Assembly: GCF_036850765.1 (NCBI RefSeq)
Contig: NC_089492.1
Location: forward strand, 202,026,276 to 202,090,275
Direction: 5' to 3'
DNA length: 64,000 bases
DNA from: Saccopteryx bilineata
Lineage: Eukaryota > Chordata > Mammalia > Chiroptera > Emballonuridae
Shown here: piece by piece, positions 45,680 through 55,068 of the stretch
Position numbering within the stretch: the first letter of the stretch is position 1
Layout of the letters: every line of letters begins with the position of its first letter
The notes under the pieces: generated by a model
What the model was told of the DNA's origin: nothing
Databases searched by the model: none
What the model saw: only the letters and a program-made list of their open reading frames with translations
Position numbers and translations under genes: made by a program

Positions 45680-46175
45680 ATTGTCATTTAACAGTGGTTC
45701 TCAAAGAGCAGTCTGGAAACTTGAGGGGAATGCAGGGAGAGTCGCTAAGACCTTTTCAAGAGGTCTAGATTCCCAAACTTTTTACACAGGGGGCCAGTTC
45801 ACTGTCCCTCAGACCGTTGGAAGGCCAGCACATACAGTGTTCCTCTCACTGACTGACCACCAATGAAAGAGGTGCCCCTTCAGGAAGTGCGGGGGGGGGG
45901 CAGGGGGGGCGGATAAATGGCCTCAGGGGGCCGTAGTTTAGGGATGCCTGATAGAAGATGAAAACTACTTTTCATAACAATGTTGTGAAGTTCCTAGGAA
46001 GCTGATGCAGCCATCTGCACTGTGTTAACAGCTACAAGGACAGTGCAAAAGCAATAGTAGGTACCAGTACTGTTGATCTCTTAGCACTAATCAAGCAGTG
46101 GTAGTATAACTATATTTGTCATGTATTTGCAGGAAAAAAAAATGCCAATTTCTCTTTTAAGTGTTCTTGATGAAA
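45680..46175 (+). mobile_element. Fossil Charlie-like hAT, 5' piece
   Basis: Old hAT sequence: CAGTGGTTCTCAAAGAGCAG start, then after a nested MITE AAAACTACTTTTCATAAC, CACTGTGTTAACAGCTAC, GTGCAAAAGCAATAGTAGG and AGTGTTCTTGATGAA. It is non-coding now. It appears to continue at 51217-52860 after a 5-kb block of later insertions. Confidence 0.6.
45763..45950. mobile_element. Non-autonomous hAT-type MITE inside the Charlie fossil
   Basis: Imperfect inverted ends: TTCCCAAACTTTTTACACAGG at the left (start of it) and CCGTAGTTTAGGGATGCCTG at the right, both flanking GGGGGCC words. A run of G (about 45891-45909) lies inside. The TSD is not clear. Confidence 0.6.
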
Positions 46176-47055
46176 ATGGTAAAGCCACTCTAGAAAAAAA
46201 ATCATACAACCTGCCAATTGTACTCTTAGACATTTATCCCAGAGAAAAGAAAACTTATGTTGATATAAAAACCTAGCCACAGGCCTGACCGGTGGTGGCG
46301 CAGTGGGATAAAGCGTCGACCTGGAAATGCTGAGGTCGCCGGTTCGAAACCTTGGGCTTGCCTGGTCAGGGCACATATGGGAGTTGATGCTCCCTGCTCC
46401 TTCCCCTTCTCTCTCTCTCTCTCTCTGTCTCTCTCTCACTCCTCTCTCTCTAAAAAATCAATAAACAAAATATTTAAAAAAAAACAAAAAACCTATCCAC
46501 AAATGTTCACAGCTTTATTATCAATAGTCCCAAACTGGAAACAGCTGAAATGTTCTTCAACAGGTAAATAGTTAAACTGTCATATGCCCATACCATGGAG
46601 TAGTATTTAGCAATGAAAAGGAATTATGATACATGAAGCAATCTGGATAAATCTCCAGGGAATTAAGGTAAATTAAAAAACACTTAGAAATGTTGAACAG
46701 ATGTGTGGCTTCCACGTTTTCAGGAGAGGGAGAAGAAAACATAGACTGTGAGTATGGGTATAAAATGGCAACATGAGAGATCACTGTGGTGACAGAACTG
46801 TTCTGTAACATGACTGTGGTGGTAGATACACAACCTATACACTGTTATAAAATTACACACAACTACACACACAGTGCAAAACTGGGGGAATCTTAATAAG
46901 ACTGGTGGACTATATTAATATATCATGGCTGCAATAGTGTATTATAATTTTGCAAAATGTTATCATTGGGGAAACTGGGTAAAGGATACACTGGATCTCT
47001 GTACTACCTTTTATAACTGCATGTGAATCTATAGTCACATCAATAAATATTGCAA
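46176..47055 (+). mobile_element. L1 ORF2 end / 3' UTR, split by SINE-B
   Basis: ACCTGCCAATTGTACTCTTA, CAGCTTTATTATCAATAG, CATACCATGGAGTAGTATTT, then 3' UTR text. No open frame. Confidence 0.7.
46282..46487 (+). mobile_element. SINE-B with TSD
   Basis: Head GCCTGACCGGTGGTGGCG. AAAACCTAGCCACA and AAAACCTATCCACA flank it. Confidence 0.94.
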
Positions 47056-47059
47056 TTAA

Positions 47060-47570
47060 ACTTTTAGCGTTATTCACAATACCTAAAACATGAAAGCAAC
47101 CAAAGTACTCATCAAAGGTCAACTAAATGACTGGTAGTGCACACACTGGAATATTATTCAGTTCTAAAAAAGAAGGAAATGCTGACATATGCTAGAACAT
47201 GGACGAACCCTGAGACATTATGCTAAGCGAAATAAGCCAGTCCCAAAGAGATAAATAATACATGATTCTACTTATAAGAAATAACTGGAATAGTTAAAAT
47301 CGGAGACAGAAAATATACTATTCACAAAAATTAGGGGATATTTTGTAGCTTCATATTCATTTTGAAATATCCCCTAATTTTTGTGAGCAGTATACAATAG
47401 GGTTAGGAGGGGCTGTAGGAAGAGGGAATGGGGAGTTTTTTTAATGTGTAAAGAGTTTCCAGTTCCGCAAGATGAAAAGATTCTGAAGAGGGATGGTGGT
47501 GATGGTGGCACAGCAGTATGAATGTAATATCAAAAATAATAATAAAAGGTAAGGGATTGCTAATGTGAAG
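47060..47570 (+). mobile_element. L1 3' end, split by a mariner MITE
   Basis: CACACACTGGAATATTATTC, GAACATGGACGAACCCTGAG, TTATGCTAAGCGAAATAAGC, then 3' UTR GATGGTGGTGATGGTGGCAC. Confidence 0.75.
47316..47392. mobile_element. 77-bp palindromic mariner MITE
   Basis: Essentially the two ends of the mariner family at 25388-29003 joined together: CTATTCACAAAAATTAGG and CCTAATTTTTGTGAGCAG. Flanked by TA at 47314-47315 and 47393-47394. A minimal deletion derivative. Confidence 0.9.
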
Positions 47571-47660
47571 TTCAGGATGGAAAGGGGGTGGGATCAAGGA
47601 GAGATACTAGATCATCAAGGGGTTCAAGGGTCTTAAAAGGAAACTTATACTCTTTACTTG

Positions 47661-48297
47661 TACAGTGGTACCTTGAGATACAAATTTAATTCATTCTGTA
47701 ACCGAGCTCGTAAATCAGTCAACTCATATATCAAACTGCTGATACTGGGCCCTGGCCTGTTGGCTCAGTGGTAGAGTGTCGGCCTGGCATGCAGAAGTCC
47801 CAGGTTCGATTCCCGGCCAGGGCACACAGGAGAGGCGCCCATCTGCTTCTCCACCCCTCCCCCTCTCCTTTCTCTCTGTCTCTCTCTTCCCCTCCCGCAG
47901 CCGAGGCTCCACTGGGGCAAAGATGGCCGGGCGCTGGGGATGGTTCCTTGGCCTCTGCCCCAGGTGCTAGAGTGGCTCTGGTCACAACAGAGCGACGCCC
48001 GGAGGGGCAAAGCATCGCCCCCTGGTGGGCGTGCCGGGTGGATCCCGGTCGGGTGCATGCGGGAGTCTGTCTGACTGTCTCTCCCCGTTTCCGGCTTCAG
48101 AAAAAAATAAAGAAGAAAAAAAAAAAACTGCTGATATTGGACCCGTGCGCCAACGCACCAACTAGTGGCAGCTTCCCGAATCATGACTCAAATCTCGGAA
48201 GTTCACTCAGATATTGAACAAAAATATGAACCGAGTCGCAGCTTGTATCTTAAAAAACTCGTACGTTGGTCTGTTTGTATGTCAAGGTATCACTGTA
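47661..48297. mobile_element. TA-flanked MITE (Tc1/mariner type) split by SINE-V
   Basis: Inverted ends TACAGTGGTACCTTGAGATA and TATGTCAAGGTATCACTGTA. Internal copies of GAGCTCGTAAATC-like and AACTCGTACG words mirror each other. The SINE-V at 47747-48126 interrupts it. Confidence 0.82.
47747..48126 (+). mobile_element. SINE-V with TSD
   Basis: Well-preserved VES-like SINE; AAACTGCTGATACT and AAACTGCTGATATT flank it. Good A and B boxes (TGGCTCAGTGGTAGAGTG; GGTTCGATTCC). Confidence 0.95.
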
Positions 48298-48340
48298 CTG
48301 TATACCCATTGTATCATTATATACTACTCATAAACATTAG

Positions 48341-49366
48341 CAGGCATAGCCAACATACAGCCTGCGTAATGAGTTTATGCGGCCCGTGATTAAATTTTTA
48401 ATATTCTCCGCTACTTTAAAATCTCAGCTGCTCAGAAGCGGAAGTGTCTTTGATTATTGGAAATTGAGGTATTTAAGAAGATAGTGATATGCGGAAAAGA
48501 ATTCCGCGTGTGGCTAATCTAGGGTTAACTTCCAATAATTGGTAGAATGGATTTGCGATAATTATTTTTTAAATAAATTCCATTAAAAAGATTTACAACT
48601 TTGGTACTCGTCTATACTTGATATGAACTGTTTGATGTTTAGTGGCGCTGTGAAACCCACATTCTTTTAGGCGGAGTTTGCCAGTGTGCACCCAAGGTCA
48701 AACAATTCGTTACTTTTGTGGTAGAGTGTGCTGAATCAAGTGGCACTGTAGCACAGACAATAGCTTCAGTTGATAACTAAAAACATGTCCAGGCTGTTTG
48801 TAAAAACGAAATAATTGTTTTATTTGCAATATAACCCCTTCAAGTTCATTCTATTAAATAAATACTGTTTTGGCCTGACCTGTGGTGGCGCAGTGGATAA
48901 AGTGTCGACCTGGAAATGCTGAGGTCGCCAGTTCAAAACCCTGGGCTTGCCTGGTCAAGGCACATATGGGAGTTGATGCTTCCATCTCCTCCCCACTTTC
49001 TCTCTCTGTCTCTCTCTTCTCTCTCTCCCTATCTTTCTCTCTCCCTTTCTCTCTCCTCTCTAAAATGAATAAAAAAATAAATAAAAATAAAAAATATATT
49101 AAATAAATAAATAAATAAATACTGTTTTGATTGATTGTGATACAGTTTGGATATTTATATGGTATGTAATTATATTTTTATTAAAATAATATTGTATACT
49201 AAAATTTTTTCACTAACATTTATTCATAAACAAATTACATAATAAAATTGTTTACTTAAACGAATCATTTTTGTATTTAACATTTTTTAATTTTAATATT
49301 TCATGCAGCCCATGAAAAGTTTTCTTTCTAATCTGGCCCAGGGGCAAAAACTGTTGGCCACACCTG
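48341..49366. mobile_element. hAT-type non-autonomous element inside the mariner
   Basis: Ends CAGGCATAGCCAACATACAG and TGTTGGCCACACCTG are inverted repeats, with GCGGCCCGTG / CAGCCCATG subterminal blocks. Flanks share CATTAG, a duplication shorter than the usual 8 bp or partly decayed. A SINE-B is nested at 48872-49100. Confidence 0.75.
48872..49100 (+). mobile_element. SINE-B with TSD
   Basis: Head GCCTGACCTGTGGTGGCG, a long CT-rich tract and an (AAAT)n tail. TAAATAAATACTGTTTTG flanks both ends. Confidence 0.93.
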
Positions 49367-49921
49367 CATTAGAGGATAAGGGAACGTGCAGATACTCCAG
49401 TACTTTCAGCCTTTTGTATAGTGCATCTTCACTAAAGAAATAAAAGTTGGTTTTGCATCTTATTTGCATAATCAATTTTATTTGACTTGTCGTTTGCTTT
49501 TCTGATGTTGTTTAATAAAAAAAAAATCAAATGCTTTTTTTATCATTTCATATTCATTTTGAAATATCCCCTAATGTGGGTGAGCAGTATATTGTATATA
49601 TACTTTAAATTTTGTATCAGCTTAATATTCAATACATTTTTGTTGTTGTTGTTGTTACAGAAACAGGGAGGGACAGACAGACCGGAAGGGAGGGAGATGA
49701 CAAGCATCAATTTTTGTTGCGGCATTTCAGTTGTTCGTTGATTGCTTTCTCATATGTGCTTTGACGGTGGTGGTGAGGGTACAGCAGAGTGAGAGACCCT
49801 TGCTCAAGCCAGAAACCTTGGGCTCCAAGCCAGTGACCTGCTCTCAAGCTGCTGACCCTGTGCTCAAGTCAGCTGAGTCCACACTCAAGCCAGCGACCTT
49901 GAAGTTTTGACCCTGGGTTCT

Positions 49922-49954
49922 ACGCGTCCCAGTCCTATGGCGACTGGGACGCGT
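49922..49954. repeat. Perfect hairpin at the hAT-SINE junction
   Basis: ACGCGTCCCAGTC and GACTGGGACGCGT are 13-bp perfect inverted arms around the 7-base loop CTATGGC. The left arm is normal SINE-A sequence; the right arm is its reverse complement at the start of the hAT. Confidence 0.9.
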
Positions 49955-51163
49955 GATGGCGAACCTATGACATGCGTGTCAATACTGACACGCGTAGCCA
50001 TTTTTGATGACACAAGGCCGCATGTGGCCGCATACCAGAGAAGTATGGGGCCACATGCCGAGAAGGATGTTTCATCCTCGACTCCTGCACGGCCAGGTGC
50101 AGTAGCTGAGGAGGATAAAACATTTGCTGTAGTGTAAACACTCTGTGCCGGAGGTCTGTAGGCCAAAACAACAGAACTCCGCACAGAACATCTAGTGCTG
50201 GGACTTCTGGTTAGGCCATTAGGGGATTTTTGACCTCACTTCTGGCCAGCGGAGCAGGGAGCAGCAGAATGCCTTGGGGGATGCATCTATGGGGGCCCTG
50301 TGATTGCCATTATCAGCAACCACATAACCACAGCAACCATCATCCAATCTACTGTTCTGAGGTGTCATGGATTTCTAATAGACCATCATTACTGAGATAA
50401 GTGAGAGGGAGGCTGGGAGAGGCGAGGGTCTGTGCTATGGGTGCGGTTTCCTGCCATTAGAAATAGTGGCAGCCATCTTAATTTACATAAGATGCAACTT
50501 GCAGAATTTCAAGACAGCATCTGGGCTCAGGTGTTTGTCGACTTGAGGTCAAAGCTTGAGAATATGGAAAGGTGCTGCTTGGAGAATCAAGAGGAGTGCC
50601 ACTATGAACAAGAAATTTGGAGTGCCTGGAACCGATTACCAGACACTTTTAGCACCCTGAAAAACATAGCAATGGCTTTACTCACAATTTTTCCCTCTAT
50701 GTACTTTTGTGAGACCTTATTCACAGCGTTAAATACTATCAAAACCAACAAAAGAAACAGATTGACAGATGAAGTTAGTAGCGCTTGCTTGGGCTTGAAA
50801 AGTACAAAATACCGACGTTCAATTGAAGCTTTAGCCAATGAAATTCAGCAACAAAAATGTCACTAATAGGCAGGTTAGTTAAAGGACTCCCCCCCCCCCA
50901 CTTAACTTAATTCACGGCACCTCACACAAGTTAAATAATTTCAAGGCCAACAAAAGAAACCGACTGACAGATAAGCAGGTAAGTTAAATAATTAGTTTTT
51001 GGTTTATTAAATAGTTATATATTACAATTATATATTTTTGTTATTTAAACTATAAATATCGCGAAATTATGGTTTTTTTCTCGAAGTGACTAACCACCCA
51101 AATTATGCTCGGTTTTTTGGCAAATTTTGACACACCAAGCTCAAAAGATTGCCCATCACTGCT
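49945..51163 (+). mobile_element. Internally deleted hAT with a transposase C-terminal relic
   Basis: Left end GTGATGGCGAACCTATGACA and right end GATTGCCCATCACTG are inverted repeats in imperfect form. It carries a transposase relic (50432-50866) and lacks about 1.5 kb of a full-length coding region. Internal words TTTTGATGACAC and TTTTGACACACC suggest the usual subterminal repeats. Confidence 0.82.
50432..50866 (+). pseudogene. hAT transposase C-terminal remnant
   Basis: An open stretch of 144 codons ends in a hAT dimerisation-type domain: LPDTFSTLKNIAMALLTIFP, FCETLFTALNTIK, KRNRLTDE and LKSTKYRRSIEALA. The Glu in CET is the expected third catalytic residue. The first two catalytic Asp regions are missing, so it cannot act. 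The region before residue 40 or so does not look like transposase. A second partial copy of NKRNRLTD-coding text follows near 50950, a small duplication. The family is related to, but not the same as, the one at 26581-28351. Confidence 0.82.
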
Positions 51164-51835
51164 CTATCCATTGCACCACCGCCTGGTCAGGCTTAATACA
51201 CTTTTTTAAAAGAAAAAGTGTCCTTGATAAAGCAGTACAAATTATGAATGTTATTAAATCTTGACCCTTGACCTTCTGTCACTTGTGATGAAAATGGAGG
51301 CATACACAAAGCACTTCTGCATACCAAGGTAAGTCAGTTGTCTAGAGGAAAAGCATGTGTGTGTGCCTCAATGACAAGATGAATTAAATGCTTTTTGCAC
51401 TATACCATTTTTACTGGAAACAATAACAGACAAACAAATCAGGTCTTTAGCCTTGATTTGGCATACATTTCTTGAAACTGAAAAAAATGAATCTCACTCT
51501 GAGGAAAACAACTGATAATAGTTGTCTACCAATAATAAAAATCAAGCTTTCAACTGAAAACTAGAATGTTGGAAAACTTGTATTCACCACCAGCTGTTTA
51601 ACAGCTTCTCAAGAGAAATCAAGTGATATTAACAAAAGTGACTTAGTGATATCCTGTAATGAAATATGTCAGCATCTGGAAAATCTGCCTTAGCTAAGTG
51701 AATCATTATATTCCAAATGACAAACACAAGATGTTACAATAGGTGAGAAGTCCCTTCAAACTGCAGGATAGACAAATTTTTTTCTTTTATTGAATTTATT
51801 GGGGTGACACTGGTTAATAAAATTATACAGGTTTC

Positions 51836-52196
51836 GACCCTGGCCGGTTGGCTCAGTGGTAGAGCGTCGGCCTGGCGTGCAGAAGTCCCGGGTTCGATTC
51901 CGGCCAGGGCACACAGGAGAAGCGCCCATCTGCTTCTCCGCCCCTCCCCCTCTCCTTCCTCTCTGTTTCTCTCTTCCCCTCCCGCAGCCGAGGCTCCATT
52001 GGAGCAAAGATGGCCCGGGTGCTGGGGATGGCTCCTTGGCCTCTGTCCCAGGAGCTAGAAGCAACGTCCAGAGGGGCAGAGCATCGCCCCCTGGTGGGCG
52101 TGCCGGGTGGATCCCGGTCGGGCGCATGCGGGAGTCTGTCTGACTGTCTCTCCCCATTTCTAGCTTCAGAAAAATACAAAAAAAAAAAAAAAAAGT
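51836..52196 (+). mobile_element. SINE-V
   Basis: ACCCTGGCCGGTTGGCTCAG head, B-box GGTTCGATTCC, GGGCGTGCCGGGTGGATCC block, poly(A) at about 52180-52194. Confidence 0.94.
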
Positions 52197-52419
52197 TAGC
52201 CTGACCTGTGGTGGCGCAGTGGATAAAGCATCGACCTGGAAATGCTGAGGTCGCCAGTTCGAAACCCTGGGCTTGCCTGGTCAAGGCACATATGGGAGTT
52301 GATGCTTCCAGCTCCTCCCCCGTCTCTCTCTCCTCTCTCTCTGTCTCTCTCTCTCTCTCTCCCCCCTCTCTCTCCTCTCTAAAATGAATAAAATAAAATA
52401 AAAATTAAAAAAAAATTAT
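52197..52419 (+). mobile_element. SINE-B placed directly behind the SINE-V
   Basis: Head GCCTGACCTGTGGTGGCG directly after the SINE-V poly(A). The closing TSD copy follows at 52420, so both SINEs share one target duplication. Confidence 0.92.
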
Positions 52420-52959
52420 ACAGGTTTCAGGTGCATAGTTCTATCACACATTATTTGCACACTATACTGTGTCCATCCTCCACCCCCAAGTCTAGTAGTA
52501 CGGGTGAAAAGTTCATTAATAAGGCTTCACAGCCAAACTAATCTTTAAGAAAACACCACTTACTTCGTTTGGGTGTAATAACAAAGAATACCCACAATTA
52601 TCTTAAAAAGCTAATAAAATACTCCTTTTTCCAACTACTTATCTGGGTATAACCAAGCCAGACATTTAACAGTTGCAAAATGTAAAAAAGAAATGCCACT
52701 CCTCTCACGAATTCTTTTGTTTAGGAAAACACTATTTTCGTAAAAATGTGTTCGTTATGTACGTTAACATTGTCACGGAGTTGCTGTTATCTAAATGAAT
52801 TAAAAGTATTTTAAATGTCTGTTTTCATTTCTAACCCAATAAATACCTATATACATAACCATCCTAACTAACAGTTCTGTTTTAAAATGAGTGCTAAGAC
52901 CGCTGATTTGTATGACATTCCAACTGTTGGAATAACATTATTCACTCAACCAATTCTAG

Positions 52960-53960
52960 TCGCCGAGTCCTGCGCCAGGCACGGAGCCAGGATCCGCGCA
53001 CACAGCGAGCGCCCCGGACGCGCGCAGAGAAGCCGCTGCAGCAAGTCCGAGGAGCGCGCACCCGCTGCAGAGCGCGCCTGCGGGAGGCGGAAGCGCGGTC
53101 GGAGGGCGGCCGGTCCAGGACATCCCGCGAGGGGCTGACCCGCCGGAAGCAGCGAGGGTAGAAATGCCGGCGCACAGGCCGGCGACAAGGCCCGCGAGGC
53201 CGCCCGCTGCCGACGTGGCGGCCGCTCAGCTGCGGGCGGTTGGGGCAGGGCCCTTACCTGTTGGTCATCCCTGCCGCCACGCCCAGCATCTTTCCGCCGC
53301 GGGATGTCGTCCTTCAGCCCCTTCTGCTCCCGGTGCCGCACCGCCGCCTCGTCTTCTCGCGGCTGCAGCCGGGTGTGGACCAGCTGGCCGCGGCAGGAAG
53401 GAGAGGCGGGCCAGGGGCGGGAAGACCGCCGCCTCCGCCTTCCCCCTCCCACTCCCCGGAGTCGGCAAATAGCGTGGCTGACCACGCGGGGGCGCGGAGC
53501 GAGGAGAAGGGAGGGCGTGGCGAAGCCGACGACCCAAAGTCCCCACCCCCTAGCCTGTCCCGCCTCCGCCCCCTGCGAGACCCGGCCCCGCCCCTGGCAG
53601 GCCCCGTCCCAGACCCTCCCCTTCCCTGAACCAGTACTTCACAACCAGCTTCCTCCACCTCGAAATGCCCCGCCCCTTTCGCCGGCTGGTTACAGCCTCA
53701 GCCCCGCCCACGACACGCACAGAAGAGAAGGACCTGCGCGGCCGTGAGCCGGAGGTTCCCCGGGAGCCCGAGTCTTAAGCCAGAGGGGGTAACACGACTG
53801 GCCTCTGATGCCGCTCTTGGGTGACACCGTCACACGCCGGAGGCGAACGGAGCCGTACAGGGTCTCCTTCACCAAGACGTCTCTGATTCTCCTTTGCTGA
53901 AGGACCACGCGTCCGGCGGAGGCGTTTGGACTCAAGGTGTGGGGGCCTCAGAGTTCCCCC
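52960..53960 (-). promoter_or_regulatory. CpG island promoter
   Basis: About 1 kb with very high G+C and many CpG, in sharp contrast to the flanks, and free of SINEs. It contains several GC-box-like words (CCCCGCCCC, GGGGCGGG on one or the other strand) near 53560-53720. There is no obvious TATA box, so initiation is probably dispersed. It surrounds the candidate first exon at 53258-53289 on the minus strand. A second transcript to the right (+) is possible, since the island extends about 400 bp past the likely start, but nothing proves it. Unmethylated CpG islands like this normally mark active promoters. Confidence 0.88.
53258..53289 (-). CDS. LIMS1: Candidate alternative first coding exon of LIMS1 (PINCH1)
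   Basis: Minus strand. An ATG with A at -3 (GGAAAGATGC) opens MLGVAAGMTN and ends at a good donor, CCAACAG|GTAAGGG, leaving an AG overhang (phase 2). From memory, one LIMS1 isoform starts almost the same way before its common second exon, and the AG overhang would give Ser at the junction, as required. LIMS1 is the five-LIM-domain adaptor that binds integrin-linked kinase and parvin at focal adhesions. This exon contributes only a few N-terminal residues and no LIM domain. The 5' UTR would extend to about 53.5-53.7 kb. The next exon is not in the window; the 53 kb to the left would be intron. A longer overlapping open frame (52946-53485) reads through the donor and is likely a by-product of CpG richness. 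An in-frame downstream ATG (codon 8) exists. Confidence 0.55.
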
Positions 53961-54345
53961 TGAGGAGAGTCCATGACAAAGCGGGGACCTTATCTGTGTA
54001 GGGTACCGCTGAGGCTCTGTCTGTGCGAGAAGCCTGGCGCGTTCTGGGTTGCTCTCTAGGATTTTCACTGTGCTGATGACTATTGTGAATTAGGAAATGT
54101 AACTTTTTGTGACACTCTCCAGCCTTATCTCTGCATAGCTTCCTCCTTGCCCTCACTCTCTTCCACCCATTCCCTTTAAAAATTCTCAAAGAATCTGATA
54201 CAGGTAATTTACTCTAGGCATGAAGGATCTCTTCTAGGGTATCTGATTTTGATTTTGTAACTATACCTAATTTCTAATTACAGAATGAAAACTTGTTTTC
54301 TACTAGTCTAGCTATGTGATGGAAAATCACTGCTTGCCTTTGACA
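53961..54345. other. Promoter-flanking sequence
   Basis: The CpG density falls quickly after 53960. No repeat recognised; no exon with convincing signals. Confidence 0.4.
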
Positions 54346-54353
54346 TCCTTTTA

Positions 54354-54614
54354 CAGAGGCAAATGGTAGGTTGAGGCCCCTGGTGCAGAAGAAAATATTG
54401 GGCCCCTTAAAAAAAGAGACAGGGAAAATAAAAATACATGTTAACTGTATTTTTAAATAAATAAATATTATGTACTATTAATTTTAAAATTGCACACATG
54501 AAAAACTAAACAAGGTCATTAGAAAAAAAGGGTAAAGTAAAGATTTTACTTGGCCCTTCAGAAGTTGGGACCCAGGGCGTGCACCTGGTGTGCCCACCGT
54601 AAAATCCGCCGCTG
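54354..54614. mobile_element. Non-autonomous hAT element with 8-bp TSD
   Basis: 261 bp. Imperfect inverted ends CAGAGGCAAATGGTAGG and GTGCCCACCGTAAAATCCGC...CTG. Flanked by TCCTTTTA (54346-54353) and TCCTTATA (54615-54622), an 8-bp duplication with one mismatch. Lies 400 bp from the CpG island. Confidence 0.82.
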
Positions 54615-54783
54615 TCCTTATATCAAAATAAATACTAATTAGAACAAGTATTTACATGTAAAAAAAATATACAAAAATACCAGAACCAAACATGGGGGGG
54701 GGGAAGGTTGGAGTGAAGGGAAACTTTCCAAACAAGGTATGAAACCCAGAAGTCATAAAATTTGAGATCAGTAAATGTGATGA

Positions 54784-54952
54784 CCGCCTTAGCTGGGTAG
54801 CTCAGTTGATTAGAGAGTTGTCCAGATATACCAAGGTTGCGAGTTTCTCAGGGCACATACAAGAATGAACCAATGAATGTATAAATAAGTAGAACAAGTT
54901 GATGTTTCTCTCTCCCACTCTGAAATCAATAAATAAAAAAATTAAAAAATAA
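54784..54952 (+). mobile_element. SINE-M with TSD
   Basis: CCGCCTTAGCTGGGTAGCTC head, B-box damaged, AAGTAGAACAAGTTGATG block. AAATGTGATGACC and AAATGTGATAACC flank it. Confidence 0.9.
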
Positions 54953-55068
54953 ATGTGATAACCAAAAAGGCCTGATAACATTATAAGGAATCAGAAAAAG
55001 TTCAACAACTCAAAAAATAGACAAGGTATACACACAGGTTTCCACAGAAAAAAATACAAATGATTTTT

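Larger units (their letters stand above)
48322..49589. mobile_element. Mariner-type element split by a hAT
   Basis: Left end TACTACTCATAAACATTAG (48322-48340), right part 49367-49589 ending GTGGGTGAGCAGTA, with TA on both outer sides. The body matches the relative at 28618-29003 (TTTCAGCCTTTTGTATAGTG, TTGACTTGTCGTTTGCTTTT). Confidence 0.82.
49650..51192 (-). mobile_element. SINE-A, antisense, split by a hAT
   Basis: Tail to mid-head at about 49650-49940, last head piece at about 51164-51192 (CATTGCACCACCGCCTGGTC). The hAT relic at 49945-51163 sits between the CCCAGTC and CTCTATCC blocks of the SINE. Confidence 0.85.
51790..52500 (-). mobile_element. L1 3' UTR end, antisense, split by two SINEs
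   Basis: TTGAATTTATTGGGGTGACA, GGTTAATAAAATTATACAGG before the SINEs and TTATACAGGTTTCAGGTGCA, CTATACTGTGTCCATCC after. AAATTATACAGGTTTC is present at both outer edges as the TSD of the SINE pair. Confidence 0.78.
51217..52860 (+). pseudogene. Fossil Charlie-like hAT transposase gene, 3' part (decayed)
   Basis: The 51217-51789 part shows words of the hAT RT-free core: AAAGCACTTCTGCATACCAA (the A-L-L-H-T region before VRWLSRG) and GTCTAGAGGAAAAGC. The part at 52500-52860 matches the C-terminal and 3' region (CACAATTATCTTAAAAAGC, ACTCCTTTTTCCAACTACTT, AAGAAATGCCACTCCTCTCA). Between them lies an antisense L1 end with two SINEs. Many stops. It probably belongs to the same old copy as 45680-46175. 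Confidence 0.62.

Noticed and set aside
52887..53747. Long Arg/Pro/Ala-rich frames (up to 179 codons) in the CpG island
   Set aside because: Stop codons are rare by chance at this base composition; frames overlap on both strands and run through a good splice donor. Only the short ATG-to-donor piece fits an exon.
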